A stretch of 64,000 nt of DNA from Bradyrhizobium iriomotense. Its GTDB lineage: Bacteria > Pseudomonadota > Alphaproteobacteria > Rhizobiales > Xanthobacteraceae. Within the stretch, counting starts at the first letter, position 1. Every line of letters starts with the position of its first letter. The notes beneath the pieces are model-generated. The model saw only the letters and a program-made list of their open reading frames with translations, had not been told where the DNA came from and ran no database searches. Shown one piece after another: positions 25,041 through 34,554 of the stretch. A program made the position numbers and the translations under genes. The stretch spans positions 372,001 through 436,000 of the forward strand of contig NZ_JAFCLP010000004.1 of assembly GCF_018129405.1 (NCBI RefSeq), in the 5' to 3' direction.

Positions 25041-26318
25041 ATGACTGCACCACGCGACAAACTCGGGCGTCCCGTCGTCGTCATCACCGGCATGGGCATC
25101 ATGACCTCGCTGGGTGCCGGCAAGGCCGACAATTGGGCGAAGCTCGTCGCCGGCGAATCCGGCATCCGCACCATCACGCGCTTTCCGATCGACGGCCTGA
25201 AGACCACGATGGCCGGCACCGTCGATTTCGTCAGCGTCGATCCGTTCTCCTCCACCGCCCTGTCCGAGCGGATGGCGGAGCTCGTGACGCAGGAAGCGCT
25301 CGAGCAGGCCGGCATCGGCGCCAAGGCCGATTTCCCGGGTCCCCTTTTCCTTGCGGTTGCGCCGGTCGAGGTCGAATGGCCGCAGCGTCGCGAGCTCGGT
25401 CGCGCCGTCGGCCAGCTCGACATCACCTATGACGATTTGCTGCGCATTTCCGGCGGCGGCAAGTACAGCGCCTACCATCATCGCTTCATGTTCGGCTCGG
25501 TCGCCGCGCATCTCGCCGAGACGTTCGGCACCAAGGGCTCGCCGATCTCGCTGTCCACGGCCTGCGCCTCGGGCGCGACCTCGATCCAGCTGGGCGTCGA
25601 GGCGATCCGCCGTGGCGAGACGGATGCTGCGCTGTGCGTCGCGACCGACGGCACGGTGAACCCCGAAGCGCTGGTGCGCTTCTCGCTACTTTCGGCGCTG
25701 TCGACCCAGAACGATCCGCCGCAGGCGGCCTCCCGCCCCTTCTCGAAGAACCGCGATGGTTTTGTGATGGCCGAAGGCGCCGGCGCCCTGGTGCTCGAAA
25801 GCTACGAGGCAGCGACTGCGCGCGGCGCAAAGATCCTCGGCGTGATCGCCGGCTGCGGCGAGCTCACCGACTCCTTCCATCGCACCCGCTCCTCGCCCGA
25901 CGGCAAGCCGATCATCGGCTGCATGAACAAGACGCTGGCCGATGCCGGCATGACCCCGGACCAGATCGACCACATCAACGCGCACGGCACCTCGACACCC
26001 GAAAACGACAAGATGGAGTTCAACACGACATCGGCGGTGTTCGGCGAGCTCGCGCAGAAGATTCCGGTGACGTCCAACAAGTCGATGGTCGGCCACACCA
26101 TCTCGGCTGCAGGCGCGGTGGAAGCGATCTTCTCGCTGCTCACGCTCGAGCACCAGCGCATCCCGCCGACGATCAACTACGAGACCCCGGATCCCACGAT
26201 CCTGTTCAACGTCGTCGGCAACAAGGCGCGCGATGCCCGCGTCACCGCTGTCATGTCGAACTCGTTCGGCTTCGGCGGCCAGAACGCCTCGTTGATCCTG
26301 ACCCGCGAACCGGCCTGA
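25041..26318 (+). CDS. fabF: Beta-ketoacyl-ACP synthase, active partner (FabF1 of the XL cluster)
   Basis: The 425-residue FabF-type condensing enzyme has an intact triad: nucleophile in LSTACASGATSIQ (Cys175), His in NAHGTSTPEND (His315) and His in NKSMVGHTISAAG. The N-terminal VVVITGMGIMTSLGAG and C-terminal NSFGFGGQNASLIL are canonical. ATG 25041 is 21 bp after the preceding gene. It would elongate acyl-AcpXL to the very-long chain, probably as a heterodimer with the upstream protein. The gap to lpxXL is only 8 bp. Confidence 0.92.
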   Translation: MTAPRDKLGRPVVVITGMGIMTSLGAGKADNWAKLVAGESGIRTITRFPIDGLKTTMAGTVDFVSVDPFSSTALSERMAELVTQEALEQAGIGAKADFPGPLFLAVAPVEVEWPQRRELGRAVGQLDITYDDLLRISGGGKYSAYHHRFMFGSVAAHLAETFGTKGSPISLSTACASGATSIQLGVEAIRRGETDAALCVATDGTVNPEALVRFSLLSALSTQNDPPQAASRPFSKNRDGFVMAEGAGALVLESYEAATARGAKILGVIAGCGELTDSFHRTRSSPDGKPIIGCMNKTLADAGMTPDQIDHINAHGTSTPENDKMEFNTTSAVFGELAQKIPVTSNKSMVGHTISAAGAVEAIFSLLTLEHQRIPPTINYETPDPTILFNVVGNKARDARVTAVMSNSFGFGGQNASLILTREPA

Positions 26319-26326
26319 CCGGACGC

Positions 26327-27259
26327 ATGGCGCTGCTGACTGCGAGCACGAAGGCCCGCGCGCGGGCGGCTGCCAAATCGATCGGCGGCAGCCTGATCGG
26401 CGCTGCCACGGTCGGCATGCTGCGCACCACGCGCTATTTCGATCCGGTCAAGACCTCGGACTTTTTCGCACGCGTCGTGAAAATGATCGGCCCGCGCCTG
26501 CGCGAGCACCGCATCGGCCGCGCCAATCTCACCGCGGCCTTTCCGGAGAAGTCCCCGGAGGAGATCGAAAGCATCCTGATGGGCGTGTGGGACAATCTCG
26601 GCCGCGTCGGCGCCGAATTCGCCCATATCGACCACGTCTGGGACTACGACCGCGATCGCCCGGAAAAGAGCCGGATCGAATTGTCGCCGCGCAGCATCGA
26701 GCTGTTCGACCAGATCAGGGACGACGGCAAGCCGGCGCTGATCTTCGCAGCGCATCTGGCCAATTGGGAATTGCCGGCGCTTGCCGCCGTCGCGCACGAG
26801 TTGGATACCGCGATCCTCTACCGCCGGCCGAACATTGCGTCTGCCGACCGCATCATCCAGGAGATGCGCCAGGTCAACATGGGCACGCTGATCCCGGCCG
26901 GCCGCGACGCGCCCTTGCGCCTTGCGCAGGCGCTGAAGGACGGCAAACACGTCGCCATGCTGATCGACCAGTATCTGACCGCCGGCGTCGAGGTCAGCTT
27001 CTTCGGCCGCAAGACCCGCGCCAATCCGATGCTGGCGCGCCTCTTGCGTCAGGTCGAATGCCCGATCCACGGCGTCCGCATCATCCGCCTGCCCGGCGGC
27101 CGCTTTCGCGGCGAGCTGACGGAAGAAGTCCAGCCGGTGCGCGACGTCGACGGCAAGATCGACATCCAGGGCACGACGCAGGCGATCACCAGCGTCGTGG
27201 AGAGCTGGGTGCGCGAGCATCCCGAGCAGTGGCTGTGGCTGCATCGCAGGTGGCGGTAG
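26327..27259 (+). CDS. lpxXL: Lipid A very-long-chain acyltransferase LpxXL
   Basis: The 310-residue lysophospholipid/lipid A acyltransferase (LpxL/HtrB superfamily) contains the catalytic motif AAHLANWELPALAA (HxxxxE), then TAILYRRPN and the later LIDQYLTAGVEVSFFGRK and EHPEQWLWLHRRWR, the classic C-terminal block. ATG 26327 begins 8 bp after fabF. It moves the very-long chain from AcpXL onto lipid A in the inner membrane. In Bradyrhizobium such chains also carry hopanoids. In many rhizobia a zinc alcohol dehydrogenase gene lies between fabF1 and lpxXL; here it is absent. Confidence 0.93.
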   Translation: MALLTASTKARARAAAKSIGGSLIGAATVGMLRTTRYFDPVKTSDFFARVVKMIGPRLREHRIGRANLTAAFPEKSPEEIESILMGVWDNLGRVGAEFAHIDHVWDYDRDRPEKSRIELSPRSIELFDQIRDDGKPALIFAAHLANWELPALAAVAHELDTAILYRRPNIASADRIIQEMRQVNMGTLIPAGRDAPLRLAQALKDGKHVAMLIDQYLTAGVEVSFFGRKTRANPMLARLLRQVECPIHGVRIIRLPGGRFRGELTEEVQPVRDVDGKIDIQGTTQAITSVVESWVREHPEQWLWLHRRWR

Positions 27260-27268
27260 TTGCGCCTT

Positions 27269-27376
27269 CATTGCGAGGAGTGAAGCGACGAAGCAATTCG
27301 AGCGCCCCCGCGAAGAGATTTTGGATTGCTTCCGCCTTCGCCAAGGCTTCGCGGACAAGTCGCTTCGCTCGCAATG
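27269..27376. repeat. Palindromic repeat (CATTGCGAGGAG family)
   Basis: CATTGCGAG (27269-27277) pairs with CTCGCAATG (27368-27376); next to these AAGCGACGAAGCAATT and AAGTCGCTTCG pieces extend the stem imperfectly. It lies between the convergent lpxXL and binding-protein genes and may terminate both. Confidence 0.7.
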
Positions 27377-27389
27377 ACGGATGCGCGCC

Positions 27390-28502
27390 TCACCGCCCCG
27401 TCTTCACCTTGGTCCACAGCCGGTTGATGATGCGCTGGGTCGCCGGCTCGCGCGCCGTGATGACGAACAGTTTTGCGAGCGTCGCCTCGTCCGGATAGAT
27501 GTTCTTGTCGTTCAGGATTTTTGGGTCGACCAGCTTCTGGCTGGCGAGGTTGCCGTTGGCGTAGGACAGGAAGTCCGAGTTCTTGGCCGCGACATCAGGA
27601 CGGTAGAGATAGTTGATCAGCTCGTAGGCTTCCTTGACGTTCTTGGCATCCGCGGGGATCGCGAGATTGTCGAAGAACATCTGCGCGCCCTCCTTCGGGA
27701 TCGTGTAGCCGATCTCGACGCCGCTCTTGGCCTCCGCGGCGCGGGCGCGCGCCTGCATGATGTCGCCGGACCAGCCGACCACGAAGCAGATCTCGCCGGT
27801 GGCGAGCGCGCTCAGATATTCGGACGAGTGGAATTTGCGCACCGACGGGCGGACCCTGGCGACGGCATCGGCGGCCTTCTCGAGGTCCGCCTGCTTGGTC
27901 GAGTTCGGGTCGAGCCCGAGATAGCTCAGCGCCGCCGGGAAGATGTCGTCGGCGGAGTCGAGCATGTGCACGCCGCAGTCTTTGAATTTTGCCAGGTTCT
28001 CCGGCTTGAAGACGATGTCCCAGCTGTCGATCTTCGCGTCCGCCCCGAGGATCTGCTTCACCTTGGCGACGTTGTAGCCGACGCCCGTCGTGCCCCACAT
28101 GTAGTTCGCGGCGTAGACGTTGCCGGGGTCGTAAGTCGCAAGGCGCTGCGTGACGACCGGCCAGGCATTGCCAAGGTTCGGCAGCTTCGACTTGTCGAGC
28201 TTCTGGAAGATGTTCGCCTTGATCTGGCGCTGCAGGAAATAGGCCGTGGGCACCACGACGTCATAGCCGGACTTGCCGGCCATCAGGCGCGTCTCCAGCG
28301 TCTCGTTGGCGTCGAAGGTGTCGTAGACCACCTTGATGCCGGTCTCCTTGGTAAAATTCTCAAGGACATCCGGCGCCATGTAGTTGGACCAGTTGTAGAA
28401 GTTGACGACGCGCTCCTCGGCGCCTGCGGGAGCGGAGAGCAACGTCAGCGCGGCGGCGATTGCGAAACCGAGGCCAAAGCCCGAGCGGCTGACGTTCGTC
28501 AT
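27390..28502 (-). CDS. Polyamine-type periplasmic binding protein (PotF-like)
   Basis: The 370-residue protein has a signal peptide (FGLGFAIAAALTLLSAPAGAEE, cleavage near residue 28). The PotF/PotD pattern follows: VNFYNWSNYMAPDVLENFTKETGIKVVYDTF, GYDVVVPTAYFLQRQIKANIFQKLD, and WGTTGVGYNVAKVKQILG. These match putrescine/spermidine binders. No transporter membrane or ATPase genes are next to it, so it works with a system elsewhere. It starts 6 bp after the aminotransferase gene, suggesting a shared transcript with genes upstream (rhodanese, aminotransferase). Confidence 0.9.
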   Translation of the reverse strand: MTNVSRSGFGLGFAIAAALTLLSAPAGAEERVVNFYNWSNYMAPDVLENFTKETGIKVVYDTFDANETLETRLMAGKSGYDVVVPTAYFLQRQIKANIFQKLDKSKLPNLGNAWPVVTQRLATYDPGNVYAANYMWGTTGVGYNVAKVKQILGADAKIDSWDIVFKPENLAKFKDCGVHMLDSADDIFPAALSYLGLDPNSTKQADLEKAADAVARVRPSVRKFHSSEYLSALATGEICFVVGWSGDIMQARARAAEAKSGVEIGYTIPKEGAQMFFDNLAIPADAKNVKEAYELINYLYRPDVAAKNSDFLSYANGNLASQKLVDPKILNDKNIYPDEATLAKLFVITAREPATQRIINRLWTKVKTGR

Positions 28503-28508
28503 CTCTGA

Positions 28509-29687
28509 CTACCTCTTGCGTCCACGCACCGCGTCCGACAGCCGCTCCAGTGCGGTGTCGAGCGTCTCGTCCTTCTTGGCAAAGCAGAAGCGCACCACCG
28601 AGGTCACCGGGTCCTGCTCGTAGAACGCCGAGACCGGAATCGCCGCGACCTTGTAGTCCTTCACGATACGCCAGCAGAACTCGGTGTCGCTCTCGTTGAG
28701 CCCGAGCGGCGACAGGTCGACGGTGAGGAAGTAGGTGCCTTGCGACTTCAGCACGGGGAAGCCGAGGCTCTCCAGCCCCTTGGTCAGGCGGTCCCTGCTC
28801 CGGGTCAGGTCCTTGCGCATCGACAGAAAGTAGTCGTCGGACTTGCCGAGGCCGTAGGCGACGGCGGCCTGCAGGTTCGGCGCGGTGGTGAAGGTCAGGA
28901 ACTGGTGCACCTTGGCGGCGACGCGCAAGAGCTGTGGCGCGGCGCAGACGAAGCCGATCTTCCACCCCGTCAGCGAGAAGATCTTGCCGGCCGAGCCGAC
29001 CTTGATGGTGCGCTCGCGCATGCCCGGGATGGTGATCAGCGGGATGTGCTTATGCTCGTCGAAGGTGACGTGCTCCCAGACCTCGTCGCAGATCGCGATG
29101 ACGTCGAACTCCTGGCAGTAGCGCGCCAGCAGCTCGAGGTCCTCGCGCGGATAGACCACCGCGGAGGGATTCAGAGGATTGTTGAATAGCACCGCCTTGG
29201 TCTTTGAATTGAAGACGCTTTTCAGCATGTCCTCATTCAGCCGCCAATGCGGCGGCTCGAGCCGGACGAGGCGCGGAATGCCGCCGGCCTGGCGGATGAT
29301 CGGCAAATAGGAATCATAGACCGGCTGGAAGCAGACCACCTCGTCGCCGGGCTGGACCACCGCGAGGATCGCCGAGGTCAGCGCCTCGGTGCCGCCGGAG
29401 GTCACCATCACCTCGCTCATCGGATCGAGCTTGAGGCCGTGCCAGTGACCGTAATGGGTCGCGATCGCCTGGCGCAGCTCCGGCAGGCCCATCATCGAGG
29501 GGTACTGGTTGTAGCCGTTCAGCGAGGCCTCGGCCGCGGCACGGCGGATGTCCTCGGGGCCGGGATCGTCAGGAAAGCCCTGGCCGAGATTGATGGCATT
29601 GTTGTCGCGCGCGGCCTGCGACATTGCCTCGAAGATGGTGACGGGAAGGTCGGCGAAGACCTTGTTCAGGGACGAGCTCTTGGACAT
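28509..29687 (-). CDS. PLP-dependent class I/II aminotransferase
   Basis: The 392-residue fold-type I aminotransferase carries INLGQGFPDDPGPEDIRRAA at the N-terminus, EVMVTSGGTEALTSAILAVV, NNPLNPSAVVYPREDL, and the PLP lysine in KVGSAGKIFSLTGWKIGF (about residue 236). The sequence is close to methionine/kynurenine aminotransferases of the YbdL type. The exact substrate is not determined by sequence. It lies between the rhodanese gene (8 bp upstream) and the polyamine-type binding protein. Confidence 0.9.
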   Translation of the reverse strand: MSKSSSLNKVFADLPVTIFEAMSQAARDNNAINLGQGFPDDPGPEDIRRAAAEASLNGYNQYPSMMGLPELRQAIATHYGHWHGLKLDPMSEVMVTSGGTEALTSAILAVVQPGDEVVCFQPVYDSYLPIIRQAGGIPRLVRLEPPHWRLNEDMLKSVFNSKTKAVLFNNPLNPSAVVYPREDLELLARYCQEFDVIAICDEVWEHVTFDEHKHIPLITIPGMRERTIKVGSAGKIFSLTGWKIGFVCAAPQLLRVAAKVHQFLTFTTAPNLQAAVAYGLGKSDDYFLSMRKDLTRSRDRLTKGLESLGFPVLKSQGTYFLTVDLSPLGLNESDTEFCWRIVKDYKVAAIPVSAFYEQDPVTSVVRFCFAKKDETLDTALERLSDAVRGRKR

Positions 29688-29695
29688 CGGGCCGA

Positions 29696-30022
29696 TCAGC
29701 CACCGACCTTGCTGGGCAGACCCGCCGCCTTCCAGCCGAGCATGCCGCCGGCCAGATGCTTGTCGTAAGGCAGGCCCGCCGCTTGCGCCGCCAGCGAGGC
29801 CGTCACCGAGCGCTTGCCCGAGCGGCAGGCGAACACGACCTGCTTGCCCTGGGGATCGGGGATCGCCTTGGGATCGAAGGTCGAGAGCGGAACCACGACG
29901 CCGTAGGGATAGGCCTCGGCCTCGACCTCGTTCGGCTCACGGACGTCGACGAGCAGATAGCGCCCTTCCGCGACACCCTTGGAGACCTCGTCCGGGGTCA
30001 GATCCTGTACCTGGTTTGCCAC
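29696..30022 (-). CDS. Single-domain rhodanese-like protein
   Basis: The 108-residue domain has the catalytic loop VVFACRSGKRSVTASL (Cys about residue 66) and LLVDVREPNEVEAEAYPYGVVVPLSTF. I use GTG 30022, because GGAGGATGAA directly precedes it and the product begins MANQVQDLTP. An ATG at 30049 adds nine residues. A single rhodanese domain typically transfers sulfane sulfur. It leads the small operon with the aminotransferase. Confidence 0.88.
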   Translation of the reverse strand: MANQVQDLTPDEVSKGVAEGRYLLVDVREPNEVEAEAYPYGVVVPLSTFDPKAIPDPQGKQVVFACRSGKRSVTASLAAQAAGLPYDKHLAGGMLGWKAAGLPSKVGG

Positions 30023-30186
30023 TTCATCCTCCAACGTCGCAAGGCGCATGCCGGGGCGATCCCGGCGCGCGGCAACCTCGCCTCTCGGGAAACGAAAATC
30101 AAGCGCCACAAAGGCTTGAGCCGCGCGGCGCAAGTTAAAGCTAAATCGCAGCGACTTGAAGTGCAGCTTTCGGGGCCCATGCTCGA

Positions 30187-30307
30187 TGTCATCCCCCGCG
30201 AAGGCGGGGGATCCCGTACGCCGCGGCCTCTCCGTATCCTCGCACCGTCTTTGTGATACTGGATCGCCCGCCCCAGTGCGCAATTGCGCACAAGGCGGGC
30301 GATGACA
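30187..30307. repeat. Palindromic repeat (GATGTCATCCCCCGCGAAGGC type)
   Basis: TGTCATC (30187-30193) is mirrored by GATGACA (30301-30307). Internal stems include CCCCCGCGAAGGCGGGGG and TGCGCAATTGCGCA. Same family as 16081-16185 and 55130-55300. It separates the kup gene from the rhodanese gene. Confidence 0.75.
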
Positions 30308-30316
30308 GCGGTGGGG

Positions 30317-32245
30317 CTAGATCGTCACCTGGGTGCCGACCTCGACCACGCGGCCAGAGGGGATCTGGAAATAGTCGGTGGCATCGTTCGCGGAGCGGCT
30401 CAGCGAGATGAACAGCCGGTCCTGCCAGCGCGGCATGCCGGAATGGGCGGCGGGCTTGAGCGCCCGGCGCGACAGGAAGAACGAGGTCGACATGATGTCG
30501 AACTGCCAGCCGAGCTTGCGGGCGATCGCGAGGGCCTTCGGCACGTTGGGCGATTCCATGAAGCCGAACTTCAGCGTCACCTTGGAGAAGGTCGGTGAGA
30601 TCTGCTCCAGCCTGACGCGCTCGGCCGGATCGATCCGCGGGGTCTGCGCGGTCTCGATGGTGAGAATGACATTCTTCTCGTGCAGCACTTTGTAGTGTTT
30701 CAGACTATGCATCAGCGCCGTCGGCGCGCTGAGCGGGTCCGAGGTCAGGAACACGGCGGTGCCGGGCACCCGCTGCGGCGGCCGCTTCTCCAGCATCGCC
30801 ACGAGGTCGGCGAGCGGGAACTCGAGCTTGCGCGACTTCTCGAACAGCAGCCGGCTGCCGCGTCGCCACGTGTACATCAGGATGATCATGACCGCACCGA
30901 GCGCCAGCGGCACCCAGCCGCCCTCGAATACCTTCAGGAGGTTCGCGGTCAGGAAGGTCAAATCGAGGAACAGGAACGGCGCAATCAGCGCACCAGCGGC
31001 GACCGCCGACCACCGCCACCCCTTCCAGACCACGACAAAGCCCATCATCGCCGTGACCACCATGGTCCCGGTAACGGAGATGCCGTAGGCGGACGCCAGC
31101 GCACTGGAGGAGCGGAACAGCAGCACCAGCAGCACCACCGAGACAAGCAGCAGCTGGTTGATGCGCGGGATGAAGATCTGGCCGGAATGGGCTTCAGACG
31201 TATGGCGAATTTCGAAGCGCGGCAGCAGCCCGAGCTGGATCGCCTGGCGCGTCAGCGAATAGGCGCCGGTGATGACCGCCTGGCTCGCGATCACGGTCGC
31301 CATGGTCGCCAGCACGACCATGCTGCCGCGAACAAAGCCTTGCGGGAAGAGCTGGAAGAACGGGCTCACGATCGCGCCGGGATCGCCGAGCACCAGCGCC
31401 CCCTGCCCCAGATAGTTCAATGCCAGCGACGGCAGCACGATGAACAGCCAAGCGGTCTGGATCGGCCGCTTGCCGAAATGGCCGAGGTCGGCATAGAGCG
31501 CTTCGGCGCCGGTCACGGCCAGGAACACCGCGCCAAGCGTCACGAAGCCGATGATGCCGTGGTGGAACATGAAGGACACGGCGTAAAGCGGGTTCAGCGC
31601 GTACAGCACCTGGGGCTGCTGGATGATCGGATGGATCGCCGCCACCGCGAGGACAGCGAACCAGACGCACATGATCGGACCGAAGAAGGCCGCAACGCGC
31701 GCCGTGCCGCGCGACTGCACCGCGAACAGGCAGACCAGGATCACCACGGTCAGCGGAACGATGTATGGCTCGAACGTCAGCGTGACGTCCTTCATGCCTT
31801 CGATCGCCGACAGCACCGAGAGCGCCGGCGTGATCACGGCATCGCCGTAGAACAGGGCGCCGGAAATGATGCCAAGCAGGACGATGGTCGCCCCGCCGGT
31901 TCCGACCGCGCGCTGGGCCAGCGCCATCAGCGCCAGGGTACCGCCCTCGCCGTTGTTGTCGGCGCGGAGCAGGATCACGACGTATTTGAGCGTCACCACC
32001 ACGATGAGCGCCCATAGGATCAGGGAGACCACGCCGAGAACGGCTGCCGCTGTGGGCGCGCCTTCTGCCCCCGAGGCTGCCATCACCGCCTCGCGGAACG
32101 CGTAGAGCGGGCTGGTGCCGATATCGCCATAGACGACGCCGATGCTGCCGAGCGTCAGCGCGCCGAAGCCGGCCGTGGTGTGGGCGTCGCCATGCCCGTT
32201 GGCCGCCGCCGTCTCCGGGGCGGGAACTGCTACGTCGCTTGTCAT
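30317..32245 (-). CDS. kup: Low-affinity K+ uptake protein Kup (copy 1)
   Basis: The 642-residue KUP/HAK/KT transporter has about 12 membrane helices in residues 30-470. The start region [24 protein letters not shown] is the KUP signature; [24 protein letters not shown], and [28 protein letters not shown] are also conserved. The C-terminal cytoplasmic part ends [26 protein letters not shown]. It is followed directly by a repeat. The second paralogue at 32400-34298 is on the same strand 154 bp upstream. Confidence 0.93.
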   Translation of the reverse strand: MTSDVAVPAPETAAANGHGDAHTTAGFGALTLGSIGVVYGDIGTSPLYAFREAVMAASGAEGAPTAAAVLGVVSLILWALIVVVTLKYVVILLRADNNGEGGTLALMALAQRAVGTGGATIVLLGIISGALFYGDAVITPALSVLSAIEGMKDVTLTFEPYIVPLTVVILVCLFAVQSRGTARVAAFFGPIMCVWFAVLAVAAIHPIIQQPQVLYALNPLYAVSFMFHHGIIGFVTLGAVFLAVTGAEALYADLGHFGKRPIQTAWLFIVLPSLALNYLGQGALVLGDPGAIVSPFFQLFPQGFVRGSMVVLATMATVIASQAVITGAYSLTRQAIQLGLLPRFEIRHTSEAHSGQIFIPRINQLLLVSVVLLVLLFRSSSALASAYGISVTGTMVVTAMMGFVVVWKGWRWSAVAAGALIAPFLFLDLTFLTANLLKVFEGGWVPLALGAVMIILMYTWRRGSRLLFEKSRKLEFPLADLVAMLEKRPPQRVPGTAVFLTSDPLSAPTALMHSLKHYKVLHEKNVILTIETAQTPRIDPAERVRLEQISPTFSKVTLKFGFMESPNVPKALAIARKLGWQFDIMSTSFFLSRRALKPAAHSGMPRWQDRLFISLSRSANDATDYFQIPSGRVVEVGTQVTI

Positions 32246-32399
32246 GGGAGAGCCCGATGGCCTCTAAAAATGCTTCACTGCACAACGGCGGAAGAGCGCG
32301 GGGCTTATAGTCCTGCGCTACCGGCATAGCCTAGCCCGATTTTGGGCCCTCACCATGCAGAATTCGCATAGGTGGGTCAATCCGGTACAAATGGTGACC

Positions 32400-34298
32400 T
32401 CAGATGGTGACTTGGGTGCCGACTTCAACCACCCGCCCGGTCGGAATCTGGAAATAGTCGGTGGCGTCGTTGGCGGACCGGCTCAGCGCAATGAACAGAT
32501 GGTCCTGCCAGAGCGGCATGCCCGACTGTGCCGAAGCCTTCAGCGACCTTCGCGACACGAAGAACGACGTCGACATGATGTCGAACTGCCAGCCCTGCTT
32601 GCGCGCGATCGCCAGCGCCTTGGGCACATTCGGCTGCTCCATGAAGCCGAAGCGCAACCGGACCTTGGAGAACTTGTCGCTGACCTTCTCCATGCGGAAG
32701 CGTTCGGACAGATCGACCCGCGGCGTTTGCGCGGTCTCGATGGTCAGGATCACGTTGTGCTCGTGCAGGACCTTGTTGTGCTTGAGATTGTGCAACAGCG
32801 CGGTCGGCACGAAGGCGGGATCGCTGGTCAGGAACACCGCCGTGCCCTTGACGATGTGCGGCGGCCGCTTCTCCAGGCTGCGGATCAGGTCATCCAGCGG
32901 CACCTCGATCCGGCGCGTCTTCTGGATCAGGATTCCGGTGCCCTTCCGCCAGGTCCAGATCGTCCCCGCCATGACCACGCCGAACAGCAGCGGCACCCAG
33001 GCCCCCTCCAGCAGCTTGAGCAGATTGGCGCTGAAGAAGGTCATGTCGACCATGACGAAGGGCAGGATCACGATCGAAGCGGCCGCGGCGCGCCAGTTCC
33101 ACAACTTCCAGATCACGATGAAGCCCATGATGCCGTCGGCAACCATCGTGGTGGACACCGCGATGCCGTAGGCCGAGGCGAGGCCGCTGGGCGTGCGGAA
33201 CAGCAGCACCAGCAGCATCACGCCGATCAGCAGCAGCCGGTTCACGCGCGGCAGATAGATCTGGCCGGCATGGGATTCGGAGGTGTAGCGCACCTCGAAA
33301 CGCGGCAGGAGGCCGAGTTGCACCGCCTGATAGACAAGGGAATACGCGCCAGTGATCACCGCCTGGCTCGCGATCACGGTCGCGGCGGTTGCAAGCCCGA
33401 CGAGTGGCAGCACCAGCTTCTCGGACACCATGCGGTAGAACGAGTGCTCGATCGCGCTGGGATCGGACAGCACCAGGGCGCCCTGCCCGAAATAGTTGAT
33501 CAGCAGCGCGGGCAGCACGAAGAACATCCAGGCGGACTGGATCGGCTTGCGGCCGAAATGGCCGAGATCGGCGTAGAGCGCCTCGCCGCCGGTCACCGCG
33601 AGGAACACCGCTCCCAATGTCACGAGGCCGATCGTGCCGTGCGTCAGCAGGAATTGCAGGGCGTAATAGGGATTGATCGCCGCCAGCACCGACGGATCGT
33701 CGGCGATGTGGACCGCGCCCATCACCGCAAGGACCGTGAACCAGACCACCATCACCGGCCCGAAGGCGGACGCCACCAGCGCCGTGCCCTTGCTCTGCAC
33801 GGCGAACAGCAGCGCCAGGATCAGGACCGTGAGCGGCACGACATAGTGCTCGAATGCAGGGGTGGCGAGCTTCAGTCCGTCGACCGCCGACAGCACCGAG
33901 ATCGCCGGCGTGATCATGGAATCGCCGATGAACATGGAGGCGCCGACGACGCCAAGGGCGAGCAGGAACCAGCTCCGCCGTCCCAGCGCGCGTTGCCCGA
34001 GAGCCATCAGCGAGAGCGTGCCGCCCTCCCCGTTGTTATCGGCGCGCAAGAGCAGCAGGACGTATTTGGCCGTGACGACGATCAGGAGCGCCCACAGGAT
34101 CAGCGAGAGCACGCCGAGCACGATCACGCGCGAGACCGGCTCACCGCCAGCTGCACCCCTGACAGCCTCGTGGAATGCGTAGAGCGGCGAGGTACCGATG
34201 TCGCCGAAGACAACGCCGATACTCCCGAGCGTAAGGGCCCAAAAACCCGAGGTGACCGGCCCTTCCTGGGTCTCGGTCTGTGTGATGCTCGCCGCCAT
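32400..34298 (-). CDS. kup: Low-affinity K+ uptake protein Kup (copy 2)
   Basis: The 632-residue paralogue of the downstream kup has the same signature, [45 protein letters not shown], and the same C-terminal end [26 protein letters not shown]. Divergence is spread through the protein, with N-termini unlike each other, so the duplication is not recent. Two Kup copies would provide potassium uptake with slightly different regulation or pH range (inference). The gene lies 255 bp downstream of motB. Confidence 0.93.
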   Translation of the reverse strand: MAASITQTETQEGPVTSGFWALTLGSIGVVFGDIGTSPLYAFHEAVRGAAGGEPVSRVIVLGVLSLILWALLIVVTAKYVLLLLRADNNGEGGTLSLMALGQRALGRRSWFLLALGVVGASMFIGDSMITPAISVLSAVDGLKLATPAFEHYVVPLTVLILALLFAVQSKGTALVASAFGPVMVVWFTVLAVMGAVHIADDPSVLAAINPYYALQFLLTHGTIGLVTLGAVFLAVTGGEALYADLGHFGRKPIQSAWMFFVLPALLINYFGQGALVLSDPSAIEHSFYRMVSEKLVLPLVGLATAATVIASQAVITGAYSLVYQAVQLGLLPRFEVRYTSESHAGQIYLPRVNRLLLIGVMLLVLLFRTPSGLASAYGIAVSTTMVADGIMGFIVIWKLWNWRAAAASIVILPFVMVDMTFFSANLLKLLEGAWVPLLFGVVMAGTIWTWRKGTGILIQKTRRIEVPLDDLIRSLEKRPPHIVKGTAVFLTSDPAFVPTALLHNLKHNKVLHEHNVILTIETAQTPRVDLSERFRMEKVSDKFSKVRLRFGFMEQPNVPKALAIARKQGWQFDIMSTSFFVSRRSLKASAQSGMPLWQDHLFIALSRSANDATDYFQIPTGRVVEVGTQVTI

Positions 34299-34478
34299 GA
34301 GGGTAGAAAACGCTTCGTCCCTGAATTTGATCCGGCGCCTTTTGACGCTTCCTGCGTGTCTGTCAATCGGTACAGCATAGCAGGCATAGAGCCGGATGCT
34401 GCGACGGCGCGACGACGCTCGTCGCCGGCGCGACGAGATGCCTCAGGTAAGATGGTAACGCAAGGGGGCTTATCGTTT

Positions 34479-34554
34479 GGGCATGATCTCCGCGCAAACG
34501 CGTCCCGCGTTTGTCGCGAGGGAGAACCGGTGCCCACTTCTCCGGATCATGCCC
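34479..34554. repeat. Palindromic repeat (GGGCATGATC family) overlapping the motB stop
   Basis: GGGCATGATC (34479-34488) is the exact complement of GATCATGCCC (34545-34554). In between, GGAGAACCGGTGCCCACTTCTCC can pair internally. The motB stop (TAG on the minus strand, 34554-34556) begins at the repeat edge. A related copy is at 42992-43065. Confidence 0.8.
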
